Shown here: one piece after another, positions 1 to 6,171 of the stretch
How positions within the stretch are numbered: position 1 is the stretch's first letter
Layout of the letters: every line of letters begins with the position of its first letter
Assembly: GCA_033813635.1 (NCBI GenBank)
Contig: JAPXRI010000001.1
Location: 186,001 to 250,000 of the forward strand
Length of the DNA: 64,000 nt
Reading direction: 5' to 3'
Origin: JAPXRI01 sp033813635
Lineage (GTDB): Bacteria > Bacillota > Clostridia > Oscillospirales > QAMX01
Made by a program: the position numbers and the translations under genes
The notes under the pieces: model-generated
Database searches by the model: none
Seen by the model: the letters and a program-made list of their open reading frames with translations, nothing else
Told to the model about the DNA's origin: nothing

Positions 1-281
1 AAGACGACGTTGTCCGCGCTGAAGTTCTCAGCGTGGTTTTTTCTCGCGTATTCGCAGGCGTCGGCTTTCGCCAGGGCGATCACGTCCGCGTCGTTTTCGG
101 CTATCGGCAGGTATTTGCCCAGCGACAGCGCTATCGCGTCCGCCGCGTTCTGGGACCCGGAGGCGCCGACGTACGCGGTGCCGATATCCAATGCCAGCGC
201 GGTGAAAGACAGCAAAACCGTCATCACCAGAGCCGTGAGCACCGCGCTGACGCCTGTTTCGTTTTTGATGAATTTAAGCAT
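1..281 (-). CDS. TadG-like Flp pilus assembly protein (partial, C-terminus off the window)
   Basis: Only the first 93 codons are present; the gene runs off the left edge. The translation starts MLKFIKNETGVSAVLTAL, followed by a hydrophobic segment (about residues 12-33) and then ALDIGTAYVGAS. This is the pattern of the Tad-like N-terminal region of TadG/TadE-type pilus proteins: a short basic start, a membrane helix and an extracytoplasmic domain. The ATG lies 5 bases after the stop of the TadE-like gene, so the two are probably co-transcribed and coupled. It probably takes part in assembling Flp/Tad pili on the cell surface. The family call rests on the N-terminus and the neighbours; the C-terminal domain cannot be seen. 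Confidence 0.7.
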   Translation of the reverse strand, partial: MLKFIKNETGVSAVLTALVMTVLLSFTALALDIGTAYVGASGSQNAADAIALSLGKYLPIAENDADVIALAKADACEYARKNHAENFSADNVV

Positions 282-286
282 ATTCT

Positions 287-694
287 CTACCCCGCACGCA
301 TTGTTACGCTGGAGGAAAGCTTGACTTTATCCCCGCCGAATATCGTGCTCGCGACCACCGTCAGCGCCTTTACGCTGCTTCTGACGGTTACGGTCACATC
401 TCCCGAACCCGGGTCGGAGGGGTTTGAAAAGGTCACGTCGGTATCAATGCCGCTTTTTATGCTAGCCGAAGCCACTTCCTGGACTCTTTCGGCCGTCTCC
501 GCGCTTAGATTTTCGTAGTCGGTGGAGACCGAGGCGTACCTCGCGCCCTCGCGGGCGCAGTTGTCCGTCGCGAGCTTAGCCGATAAAATCCAGGCGAAAT
601 CGATGATCCCGCAGAGAAGCAATATGAGGATCGGCGCCACAAGAGCAAACTCGACGACCGACTGCCCGCTTTCGTCCTTGAGAAATCTTAGCAT
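287..694 (-). CDS. TadE-like pseudopilin
   Basis: About 135 residues. The N-terminus MLRFLKDESGQSVVEFALV is a type IVb prepilin-like leader: Gly10 precedes the likely cleavage point and Glu lies at +5 of the mature protein. It is followed by a strong hydrophobic helix (APILILLLCGIIDF) and a soluble region. This is the TadE family, minor pseudopilins processed by the TadV peptidase and needed for Flp pilus assembly. An upstream in-frame start (772) exists, but it would put 26 extra residues before the leader, and the internal ATG has a purine-rich AAAGGAAAGGA upstream. It sits between the Flp pilin and the TadG-like gene in one minus-strand run. Confidence 0.82.
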   Translation of the reverse strand: MLRFLKDESGQSVVEFALVAPILILLLCGIIDFAWILSAKLATDNCAREGARYASVSTDYENLSAETAERVQEVASASIKSGIDTDVTFSNPSDPGSGDVTVTVRSSVKALTVVASTIFGGDKVKLSSSVTMRAG

Positions 695-775
695 ACCGCA
701 CCGCGTCCTTTCCTTTAGTTTTTGGGTTTGAATGAACGCGGGGGTGCTTGAGACACCCCCGCGCGCATTCACGGG

Positions 776-961
776 TTAATCTGGTATAGCCGACGTCGCT
801 TCCCCAATCTTATCGGATATCTTGCTAAACATACCCTTCAGCCTGGGTCCGAGAATAACGAGTGCCGCTACGACGACGAGCGCGACGAGCCCGATGATGA
901 GGCCGTACTCCACCATGCCCTGTCCGTTTTCGTCCTTCAGAAAGTTAAGTGCCTTTTTCAT
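776..961 (-). CDS. Flp/Fap-type pilin (class IVb)
   Basis: 61 residues, the usual size of an Flp pilin. It has a basic leader with the conserved processing site G13|QGMVEYG (Glu at +5, then Tyr) and one long hydrophobic helix (GLIIGLVALVVVAALVILG). These are the hallmarks of the major subunit of Tad pili, which is cleaved by the TadV prepilin peptidase and polymerised at the membrane for adhesion. The gene lies directly downstream of tadV and upstream of tadE. A good AGGAGG-type site lies upstream of the ATG. Confidence 0.9.
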   Translation of the reverse strand: MKKALNFLKDENGQGMVEYGLIIGLVALVVVAALVILGPRLKGMFSKISDKIGEATSAIPD

Positions 962-1007
962 TTTCTGTCCTCCTAAAATTATTATGTTAAGTTAATTGAA
1001 ACGCAAA

Positions 1008-1634
1008 TTATAACACGGGAAACAGCGCCGTGACGAAGAGCCCGAGGGCGATATACGGACCCATCGCCGTCTTTGATTTCAGGTTTCCGGTTTTTCTGAT
1101 CAGCCGGATCACGCCGTAAAGCGTCATCAGCACGGCCATAATCACCATCGCCTGAAGAAAGCCGTAAAGCCCTAGGTAGAGTCCGGTCACCGCGCCAAGC
1201 TTAATATCCCCGGCGCCCACGCTGAGCTTAAAAAACGACGGGATTGTAAACACCACCGCGGCGGTGGCAAAGCCGATTAGGCTGTCAGTAAGCGCATTTC
1301 CCGTAAATCCCAGAATCAGGAACAGCACTTTCAGCGCGATAAGCGCGAGAACAAGGATGTTCGGTATTTTTCTTACCGTAAAATCCACCGCGGCAATCGC
1401 GATGCAGAGGGTGTATACCGCGGAGTATTGGAGCCTGTCCAGCGTTTCGGAAGCTGCGACGGAAATTACCGCAAACCCCGCCGCGCAGACAAGGCACCAG
1501 AGCCAGAGATGCTTCAGCGCGTAAAGCTTTGATTCCGCGCCGTTTTCCGCCCTCGCGGCCGAAAGCTTTTTGCTTGCCGTCATGCAAAGAGCCCCCGCGG
1601 CCGCCCCGGCCGCTGCCATTATCGCCGTTTCCAT
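1008..1634 (-). CDS. tadV: Prepilin peptidase, A24 family (TadV/CpaA-like)
   Basis: 208 residues, almost entirely hydrophobic with about six membrane segments. The two catalytic aspartates of the A24 aspartic peptidases are visible: Asp84 in AAVDFTVRKIPN and Asp143 in the GAGDIKLG motif (the family GxGD). There is no N-terminal methylase domain, which fits the short TadV/CpaA form dedicated to Flp pilins and TadE pseudopilins. It is the first gene of the pilus operon and follows a c-di-GMP-I riboswitch and a terminator hairpin, so its expression is probably set by c-di-GMP. The upstream AAGGA at about -9 supports the ATG at 1634. Confidence 0.88.
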   Translation of the reverse strand: METAIMAAAGAAAGALCMTASKKLSAARAENGAESKLYALKHLWLWCLVCAAGFAVISVAASETLDRLQYSAVYTLCIAIAAVDFTVRKIPNILVLALIALKVLFLILGFTGNALTDSLIGFATAAVVFTIPSFFKLSVGAGDIKLGAVTGLYLGLYGFLQAMVIMAVLMTLYGVIRLIRKTGNLKSKTAMGPYIALGLFVTALFPVL

Positions 1635-1654
1635 TTCTTCATTCCTTGCTTTTA

Positions 1655-1697
1655 AAAATTTAAAATGACCGTATTCCTTCGATAATGGAATGCGGTC
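1655..1697 (-). terminator. Attenuator/terminator between c-di-GMP riboswitch and tadV
   Basis: On the minus strand an 11-bp stem (GACCGCATTCC with GGAATACGGTC, one mismatch) has its arms at 1687-1697 and 1667-1677. It is followed by ATTTTAAATTTTT and lies only about 20 bases before the tadV ATG. The position after an aptamer and before the first gene fits transcription attenuation. I did not find an unambiguous antiterminator pairing with the aptamer. Confidence 0.75.
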
Positions 1698-1775
1698 AGA
1701 TTTTTACTGCCGGCACAACGGCATCTATCGCTTGCTAATAGATTACGTCTGTTCCGGTTACAAAATCTAACTTCA

Positions 1776-1868
1776 GGTCGGCGGCTAGGCTGCCATGGGT
1801 TAATTTCTTAACCTTTAGGTCCTATGGCTTTGTGCCCCTGTCTTTCGACAGGTTTACCATTATCGTGG
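1776..1868 (-). promoter_or_regulatory. c-di-GMP-I (GEMM-I) riboswitch upstream of the Tad pilus genes
   Basis: Read on the minus strand, this has the ordered GEMM-I landmarks: GATAATGGTAAACC, a stem closed by a GAAA tetraloop (CTGTC GAAA GACAG), then ACAAAGCCATAGGACCTAA, a short P3 hairpin, and CATGGCAGCC at the 3' end. The tetraloop and the CCTAA...ATGG receptor are the tertiary contacts of this class. Two usually fixed bases differ (GTAAA for GCAAA and CACAAAG for CGCAAAG); by my alignment the changes swap a C-G for a U-A pair. The aptamer lies only 37 bases after the HEPN gene, so it may be reached from the upstream operon as well as from its own promoter. Confidence 0.85.
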
Positions 1869-1904
1869 GAAGTCTGTTTTGTTATTCAATTGTCCGATTT
1901 TTTT

Positions 1905-2339
1905 CTAATTGCGCTGAAAGCCTTCGAGCCAGTTGAAAAGCGCCTGCGAGTTTTCGTAGAGTTTTTCGGAGACGTCCTTATCGGTAAATCTCTCGTGGAA
2001 TCTTTTATAGGAGAAAGGGTAATCGCTCATATAGTAGAACATCAGATCGACCATAAACTCATCGTGGTCGGTCTTCTCCGAGGCGAAACGCTTTCCTTCG
2101 TCCGTCGCGAGAAACGCGGGATTCTGAGCCAGCTTATTTGCAAGGAAGGGGATGTTATGGGATTTAACCGCTTCCCTGCCGGTGTGGCAGATTGTCATCC
2201 CCTTGATCATACGTTCTATCGCCTGCTGGCACAGGACCGGTACGTAGCAGTATCTCTGATTGTCAAGCATGATTTGTGCCGTGTCAAGATCGTACTTCGA
2301 TAATATATGCCAATACTCATATTTTTCGTAGTTGGTCAT
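1905..2339 (-). CDS. HEPN domain protein
   Basis: 144 residues, the usual length of a stand-alone HEPN protein. It shows the family's helical pattern: a DLDTAQIML helix, an LCQQAIERMIKG helix, and an Arg-x5-His motif (R55 to H61, REAVKSH) of the kind that forms the RNase site in active HEPN proteins. HEPN proteins typically pair with MNT nucleotidyltransferases as toxin-antitoxin or regulatory modules. Here the MNT gene is in the same operon, but an HD-GYP gene separates the two. The ATG overlaps the HD-GYP stop by 4 bases (ATGA), which implies translational coupling, and a GAGG site lies 7 bases upstream. Whether it is an active RNase is not shown. Confidence 0.78.
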   Translation of the reverse strand: MTNYEKYEYWHILSKYDLDTAQIMLDNQRYCYVPVLCQQAIERMIKGMTICHTGREAVKSHNIPFLANKLAQNPAFLATDEGKRFASEKTDHDEFMVDLMFYYMSDYPFSYKRFHERFTDKDVSEKLYENSQALFNWLEGFQRN

Positions 2340-3256
2340 GAGTTAACCTCTGCAATCATTTTTTTGAGCTCGCCGCTGTCCACCATTTCCTTGAGCGCTC
2401 TGCTGACGTTGATATCGTATTTGCTCTTCATCTCGCAGAGCTCCTGAGCGGCCTGCTCAAATGTCTTTTGTGTATTATAGGGCCTCTTGGTCGTCATCGC
2501 GTCGAAGCTGTCGGCGACCGCGATAATCCTGTCCTCAAGGGTTATTTCGTCGCCCTTCAGCCCGCAGGGATACCCGGAGCCGTCCAGCCTCTCATGGTGC
2601 TCGTACGCGATTTTGACAACCTCATCCGAGAATTTTCCCTCAAGCAGTTTTTTCGAAAACATCGGATGCTTGTATATCTCTTTAAATTCCTCTTTTGTCA
2701 GTTTGCCTTTTTTCTTCAGAATCTCGTCGGGTATGTAGCATTTCCCGACGTCGTGGAACAAGCTCGCGACCACCAGATTGTCAAGCACGGTATCTGCGCA
2801 TTTCAGCTTTTTCGAGATGAAAAGGCAGTAATCCGCCACCCTGCTGCAGTGCTGCTTTGTATACTCGTCCTTCTCCGTTATCTTGTCGAGCAGGTAGTTC
2901 AACTCGTCATAGAAGTTCTCGAGGTTCTTGAAAACCGGGCTAGTGGCCACGTACAATATCTTGAGATCGCTGTTGCTCTTCAGCAGAACTTTCGACTTTA
3001 AGTATTTCGTATAAAAACAGTCGTTTTCCCCCAGCTCCAGGACCTCGTCGCTTGTCTCGAGGGTTACGCTGCCCTTGATGATGTAAAAGAATTCCACCGT
3101 GTTTACATCGTCCGCCGGGGCGAGCCAAACCAGAGAATCCTTTAAAACCGTCTGGAACATGATCTCTACACCGTTTTTCTCAAGCAACAGATAGAGATCC
3201 TTTTTATCGTCTGTCAGGAAATCTATTTTTTCCCTTTTAACTACTATTCCGTCCAT
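2336..3256 (-). CDS. Cupin-like sensor + HD-GYP domain protein (putative c-di-GMP phosphodiesterase)
   Basis: 306 residues. Residues about 30-105 look like a small cupin beta-barrel (FFYIIKGSVTL, LELGENDCFY). From about 125 on there is an HD-GYP domain with HD at 168-169 (SLFHDVGK) and HHERLDGSGYP at 220-230, the full metal and substrate signature, so catalysis is plausible. HD-GYP enzymes hydrolyse c-di-GMP, and some hydrolyse 3',3'-cGAMP. The start overlaps the end of the MNT gene by 20 bases, and the end overlaps the HEPN start by 4. A GGAG site 10 bases upstream supports the ATG. The operon is headed by a c-di-GMP-I riboswitch, so the enzyme may feed back on its own expression. Confidence 0.85.
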   Translation of the reverse strand: MDGIVVKREKIDFLTDDKKDLYLLLEKNGVEIMFQTVLKDSLVWLAPADDVNTVEFFYIIKGSVTLETSDEVLELGENDCFYTKYLKSKVLLKSNSDLKILYVATSPVFKNLENFYDELNYLLDKITEKDEYTKQHCSRVADYCLFISKKLKCADTVLDNLVVASLFHDVGKCYIPDEILKKKGKLTKEEFKEIYKHPMFSKKLLEGKFSDEVVKIAYEHHERLDGSGYPCGLKGDEITLEDRIIAVADSFDAMTTKRPYNTQKTFEQAAQELCEMKSKYDINVSRALKEMVDSGELKKMIAEVNS

Positions 3257-3587
3257 CGATAAGCTGCTCCGTTACTCGGTTAATCCGGATTTCACCGCCG
3301 CTCTCTACAATTTCTCCGACGATACCGTTTTTTTCCTGCAATTCGCTCTCGTAAAAAATCTGCGGCTGTATATCGACGGGATATTTGGAAGTGATTTTAT
3401 TGATTTTTCTGTGCATGCTCAGCAAATCCGTTCCGTCTTTGACGAAAAACGCCAAGTCGATATCGCTGTCGTCATGGTATTTTCCGCTGTAGTACGAACC
3501 GAACAGATAGACCCTTGTCACTTCCGAATTTTCCGTCGTCTCCTCGACAACGGAGTAAATTGTCTTTTCAATAAGTTTAGGTAACAT
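3237..3587 (-). CDS. MNT-type nucleotidyltransferase domain protein
   Basis: 116 residues with the minimal nucleotidyltransferase core: GSYYSGKYHDDSDID (residues 30-44) is the exact G-S-x10-D-x-D signature that binds nucleotide and metal, and QPQIF further on supplies the next strand. MNT proteins pair with HEPN proteins, and in known pairs AMPylate the HEPN partner on tyrosine to silence it. The product could therefore modify the HEPN protein encoded two genes downstream. It overlaps the upstream secreted-protein gene by 11 bases and the downstream HD-GYP gene by 20, so the four genes form one tightly coupled operon. The target is inferred. Confidence 0.82.
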   Translation of the reverse strand: MLPKLIEKTIYSVVEETTENSEVTRVYLFGSYYSGKYHDDSDIDLAFFVKDGTDLLSMHRKINKITSKYPVDIQPQIFYESELQEKNGIVGEIVESGGEIRINRVTEQLIDGRNSS

Positions 3588-3978
3588 TGGATCTTCTTAT
3601 CACAATCAGCGGGTCAATGTAGAACACGGTGCCGTTGTACTTATAGGCCTTATATTCACATTTGACTTCCACACCGAGCATGGTGGCGATTTTGATTGTG
3701 TTAGAAGCAATAATATTCGTTTTTTCTATCAGCCCCGGGATGTCCGGATTACGTTTTGAGAGCTCACGCTCCACCATGTTTTCTATCATTGTGTTGGCCT
3801 TGTCTACAATACTCCGGACTATAAGCTCGTTCACAGAGTATTTTGAACGGCTGCTGGTTTGAACGTATGTAACGCCGCAGGAATTCGTCTTCACGCCTTC
3901 TGAGTAAGCCGCGGACGACACCGTCAGCGCGGCGACGATGGTCAGCGTCGCCAAGAACATTGAGACAAACTTCTTCAC
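3577..3978 (-). CDS. Secreted protein of unknown function
   Basis: About 133 residues. The chosen start is a GTG (VKKFVSMFLATLTIVAALTV) 10 bases after GGGAG; the longer reading frame to 3993 would begin at a TTG lying upstream of that GGGAG, which is unlikely. It has a clear signal peptide (KK, hydrophobic core, SSAAYS) and a short secreted domain with two cysteines and a helical middle (VDKANTMIENMVEREL). I recognise no family. It is the first gene behind a c-di-GMP riboswitch and precedes the MNT, HD-GYP and HEPN genes with overlaps. A role in sensing or at the surface linked to the c-di-GMP response is possible but not shown. Confidence 0.65.
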   Translation of the reverse strand: MKKFVSMFLATLTIVAALTVSSAAYSEGVKTNSCGVTYVQTSSRSKYSVNELIVRSIVDKANTMIENMVERELSKRNPDIPGLIEKTNIIASNTIKIATMLGVEVKCEYKAYKYNGTVFYIDPLIVIRRSNVT

Positions 3979-4029
3979 CGGATTCACTCCCAAATACCAA
4001 TTCGCCGATTGCCGAAGTTAGCCGACATC

Positions 4030-4060
4030 AAAAAAGCAGCTGGTTATGCCAGCTGCCTTT
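4030..4060 (-). terminator. Intrinsic terminator/attenuator after the second c-di-GMP riboswitch
   Basis: On the minus strand, GGCAGCTGG-CATAA-CCAGCTGC is followed by a T6 run. The 3' end of the aptamer (CCAGCTGCC, 4105-4113) is the same sequence as the 3' arm of this hairpin, so either one can pair with GGCAGCTGG. That is a ready-made antiterminator/terminator switch. If ligand binding holds the aptamer's 3' strand, the terminator would form and the operon would be off; the direction is inferred. Confidence 0.85.
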
Positions 4061-4103
4061 AAAGACAAAGCGAATGTAAAATCATTTGCTTGTGCTCTCG
4101 TTT

Positions 4104-4208
4104 CGGCAGCTGGCAGCCATGGAGTTTTACTCGTTGGAGTATTTATACTCGTTAGGCCCTTTAGCTTTGCGTCGCTGCCTTTCGGCAGTTTTGCTATTAT
4201 CGACGATA
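4104..4208 (-). promoter_or_regulatory. c-di-GMP-I (GEMM-I) riboswitch upstream of the MNT/HD-GYP/HEPN operon
   Basis: The minus strand reads GATAATAGCAAAAC, a P2 stem CTGCC-GAAA-GGCAG with the GNRA tetraloop, CGACGCAAAGCTAAAGGGCCTAA, an elongated P3 with two imperfect GAGTA repeats, then CATGGCTGCCAGCTGCC. All conserved GEMM-I blocks are present (GCAAA, GAAA, GACGCAAAGC, CCTAA, ATGGCTGCC). It lies between a strong promoter (4231-4259) and a terminator (4030-4060). By my alignment the base at the position of Vc2 G20 is A here, a position that affects choice between c-di-GMP and 3',3'-cGAMP. Confidence 0.92.
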
Positions 4209-4230
4209 TGGTGATGCTTATTACGCTCAC

Positions 4231-4259
4231 ATGATAACATTTACATTATCGTTTGTCAA
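4231..4259 (-). promoter_or_regulatory. Sigma-A promoter of the riboswitch-controlled MNT/HD-GYP/HEPN operon
   Basis: Minus strand TTGACA (4254-4259), 17-base spacer, TATCAT (4231-4236). It places transcription start just before the second riboswitch aptamer. Confidence 0.82.
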
Positions 4260-4337
4260 GTACCTTTTTACAATTTTTTTGTAGAAATATTATTTTTTTT
4301 GCGGCGCGTCCGAAAACGCGGGCGCGGCGGCTGTTTT

Positions 4338-4982
4338 TTAAGCCTTCAGCCTTATCAGCACCACCTCCGGGTCGTTAAAATATCTCGGAAACGACGCGGT
4401 ATTTGCGATCCCCCTGCTGACCACAAGCCTTCCTTCGTATACCCCGCCGGTATATCTCGGAAAAAAGCCCTGCCCCGGCGCGTAGAGTCCGCGTCCGAAG
4501 AGGCATATCTGTCCGCCGTGGGCGTGTCCCGACAGAATAAGGTCGATATCTTTTTTCCGGAGATACCGCCTGTAGTACTCCGGGTGATGGCAGAGCAGTA
4601 TTTTATAGCCATTCTTTCGTGAAAAGCCGTCGAGCCATCGGAGGTCCGGCTTCGAGGAAAGACCGCCGAGCAGCGCTCCGCCGTATGCCGTGTCTTCGTT
4701 GTCAAGCAGCACCGCCTTTGTTTTCGCCGTGTGATTATGGACGTTCCTTCTGAACCTGATATCGTGATTTCCGAGGGAAACGAAGGTCGGCGCGATCTCC
4801 GTCAGTTCGCGGAACAGAGCCGGGTACTGCCCTCCAAGAAAATCACCCACGACGGTGATAATGTCAGGCTTCGCCCTCTTTACCGCCTCAATCACCTCGG
4901 GGTAAGGGTTGTTGTGTATATCTGCTAAAAGCGCAATGCGCATATCGATTGGCGCGCGCAGCTCGTATGCCGTTATCCTGAT
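4338..4982 (-). CDS. Metallophosphoesterase (YkuE-like), apparent AUC start
   Basis: Calcineurin-like phosphoesterase with every metal-binding block: LLADIHNN, VVGDFLGG, SLGNHDIRF, LLCHHPE and SGHAHGGQI. Family members act on phosphodiesters or lipid phosphates; the substrate here is unknown. The first ATG (4943) has no ribosome-binding site. A strong AAGGAGG lies 47 bases upstream, and the frame stays open up to it, coding ITAYELRAPIDMRIALLADI, which resembles the usual beta strand before the first metal motif in this family. No ATG, GTG or TTG exists in that stretch. An ATC codon (4980-4982) sits at the ideal 7-base spacing, so I place the start there; the conservative start is 4943. Confidence 0.8.
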   Translation of the reverse strand: MRITAYELRAPIDMRIALLADIHNNPYPEVIEAVKRAKPDIITVVGDFLGGQYPALFRELTEIAPTFVSLGNHDIRFRRNVHNHTAKTKAVLLDNEDTAYGGALLGGLSSKPDLRWLDGFSRKNGYKILLCHHPEYYRRYLRKKDIDLILSGHAHGGQICLFGRGLYAPGQGFFPRYTGGVYEGRLVVSRGIANTASFPRYFNDPEVVLIRLKA

Positions 4983-4996
4983 AGTATCGCCTCCTT

Positions 4997-5040
4997 AAAA
5001 AATATGGCATAATATCCATGCAGGATATTATACCATATTT
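4997..5040 (-). terminator. AT-rich 18-bp hairpin between cheB and the metallophosphoesterase gene
   Basis: Two 18-base arms (5023-5040 and 5000-5017, one mismatch) flank a 5-base loop and are followed on the minus strand by T residues that run into the AAGGAGG of the next gene. It can end the long che/flagellar transcript. The upstream arm also contains TATAAT, so the same DNA could hold a -10 box for the downstream gene. Confidence 0.55.
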
Positions 5041-5092
5041 TACCGCTGATATCGGTTTTATACCGATTTGTTTAAAATAATTTTACATCGCC

Positions 5093-6157
5093 CTATCCGG
5101 CTTTGGGCACCTTCAGCGACGCGATAATCGCCTCCGGGATTGCGTCAAGGCTGAGCTGCTTTTCCACCGCGCCGATTTTGTAGGCTATTTTCGGCATTCC
5201 GTAGACCACACAGGATTTCTCATCCTGGCCGATGGTTTTCGCCCCGCGCATACGCATCCGCAGAAGCCCGTTCGCGCCGTCCCGGCCCATGCCGGTGAGA
5301 ATCACCCCGAGGGCGTTTTTGCCGCACTCCTCCGCCATCGAATCGAACAGCACATCCACCGACGGACAGTGTCCGTTGACTTTCTGGCTTTCGAATACCT
5401 CGACCTTATACCGGTCCCCCATTTTTCTGACGCGCATATGCCTGTCGCCGGGGGCAATCAGCACTTTTCCGCTCTCGAGATAATCGCCGTTTCGGGCCTC
5501 CTTCACGTTCAGCGCCGTCTGCACGTTCATCCGCTCCGCGAACATCGCGGAAAACACCGGCGGGATATGCTGAACGATCACGATTCCCGGCACGCTCGCG
5601 GGCAGCTTTTTCAGGACGCCGTACAGCGCCTCCGTTCCGCCCGTCGACGCGCCTATGCCTATGATCTTTCTGCGGTCAAAGCATTCCGTGGTGACCGGTG
5701 TTCTCGCCGTCTCGGGACATCCCTGTTTGACCTTAGCCTTCGACGCGATTTTCACCTTTTCTATCAGGTCGTCTATCACCGTCTCGACGCTTTTCGGTGA
5801 GCGTTCGTCCGGTTTTGTGACAAAATCCACGGCTCCGGCGTTCAGCGCGTCGAACACGGCGTTTGATATGCTGCTCACTACGATGACCGGGACGGGGTAT
5901 TGGGGCAGTAGCCTTCTGATAAACGTTATCCCGTTCATTCCCGGCATCTCGATATCGCAGGTTATCACATCCGGTTCGGTGGACAATATCTTGTCGCGGG
6001 CGTCGTACGGGTCGGATGCTTTGGCGACGACTTCTATCTGCGGATCGGTCATGAGTCCTCTTGCAAGTATCTCCCTGAACAGCATCGAGTCGTCTATGAC
6101 CAGCACCCTGATTTTTCCGTTCCGGATATCTCCGTCACGGTTTTTTGCGTTACGCAT
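5093..6157 (-). CDS. cheB: Protein-glutamate methylesterase/deamidase CheB
   Basis: Receiver domain (RVLVIDDSMLFREIL, phospho-Asp in VITCDIEMPGMNG, Lys in FVTKPD) joined by a linker to the methylesterase domain. The catalytic Ser-His-Asp set is visible in GIGASTGGTEAL, VIVQHIPP and LTGMGRDGANGL. It removes methyl groups from, and deamidates, chemoreceptors during adaptation, opposing CheR. The ATG at 6157 has GGGGAGAGG just upstream; the longer reading frame starts with TTG at 6208 inside cheR and is less likely. It is the last gene of the chemotaxis run, and an AT-rich hairpin follows. Confidence 0.95.
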   Translation of the reverse strand: MRNAKNRDGDIRNGKIRVLVIDDSMLFREILARGLMTDPQIEVVAKASDPYDARDKILSTEPDVITCDIEMPGMNGITFIRRLLPQYPVPVIVVSSISNAVFDALNAGAVDFVTKPDERSPKSVETVIDDLIEKVKIASKAKVKQGCPETARTPVTTECFDRRKIIGIGASTGGTEALYGVLKKLPASVPGIVIVQHIPPVFSAMFAERMNVQTALNVKEARNGDYLESGKVLIAPGDRHMRVRKMGDRYKVEVFESQKVNGHCPSVDVLFDSMAEECGKNALGVILTGMGRDGANGLLRMRMRGAKTIGQDEKSCVVYGMPKIAYKIGAVEKQLSLDAIPEAIIASLKVPKAG

Positions 6158-6171
6158 ATACCTCTCCCCGT

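Noticed and set aside
1905..3587. Calling HEPN and MNT an ordinary toxin-antitoxin pair
   Set aside because: A full HD-GYP gene lies between them with overlaps on both sides, and no toxicity is shown, so the plain label would hide the odd layout.
4262..4337. GC-rich inverted segment next to an A/T run after the metallophosphoesterase as a terminator
   Set aside because: The arms do not pair cleanly, and the T run is on the wrong side for the minus-strand gene.
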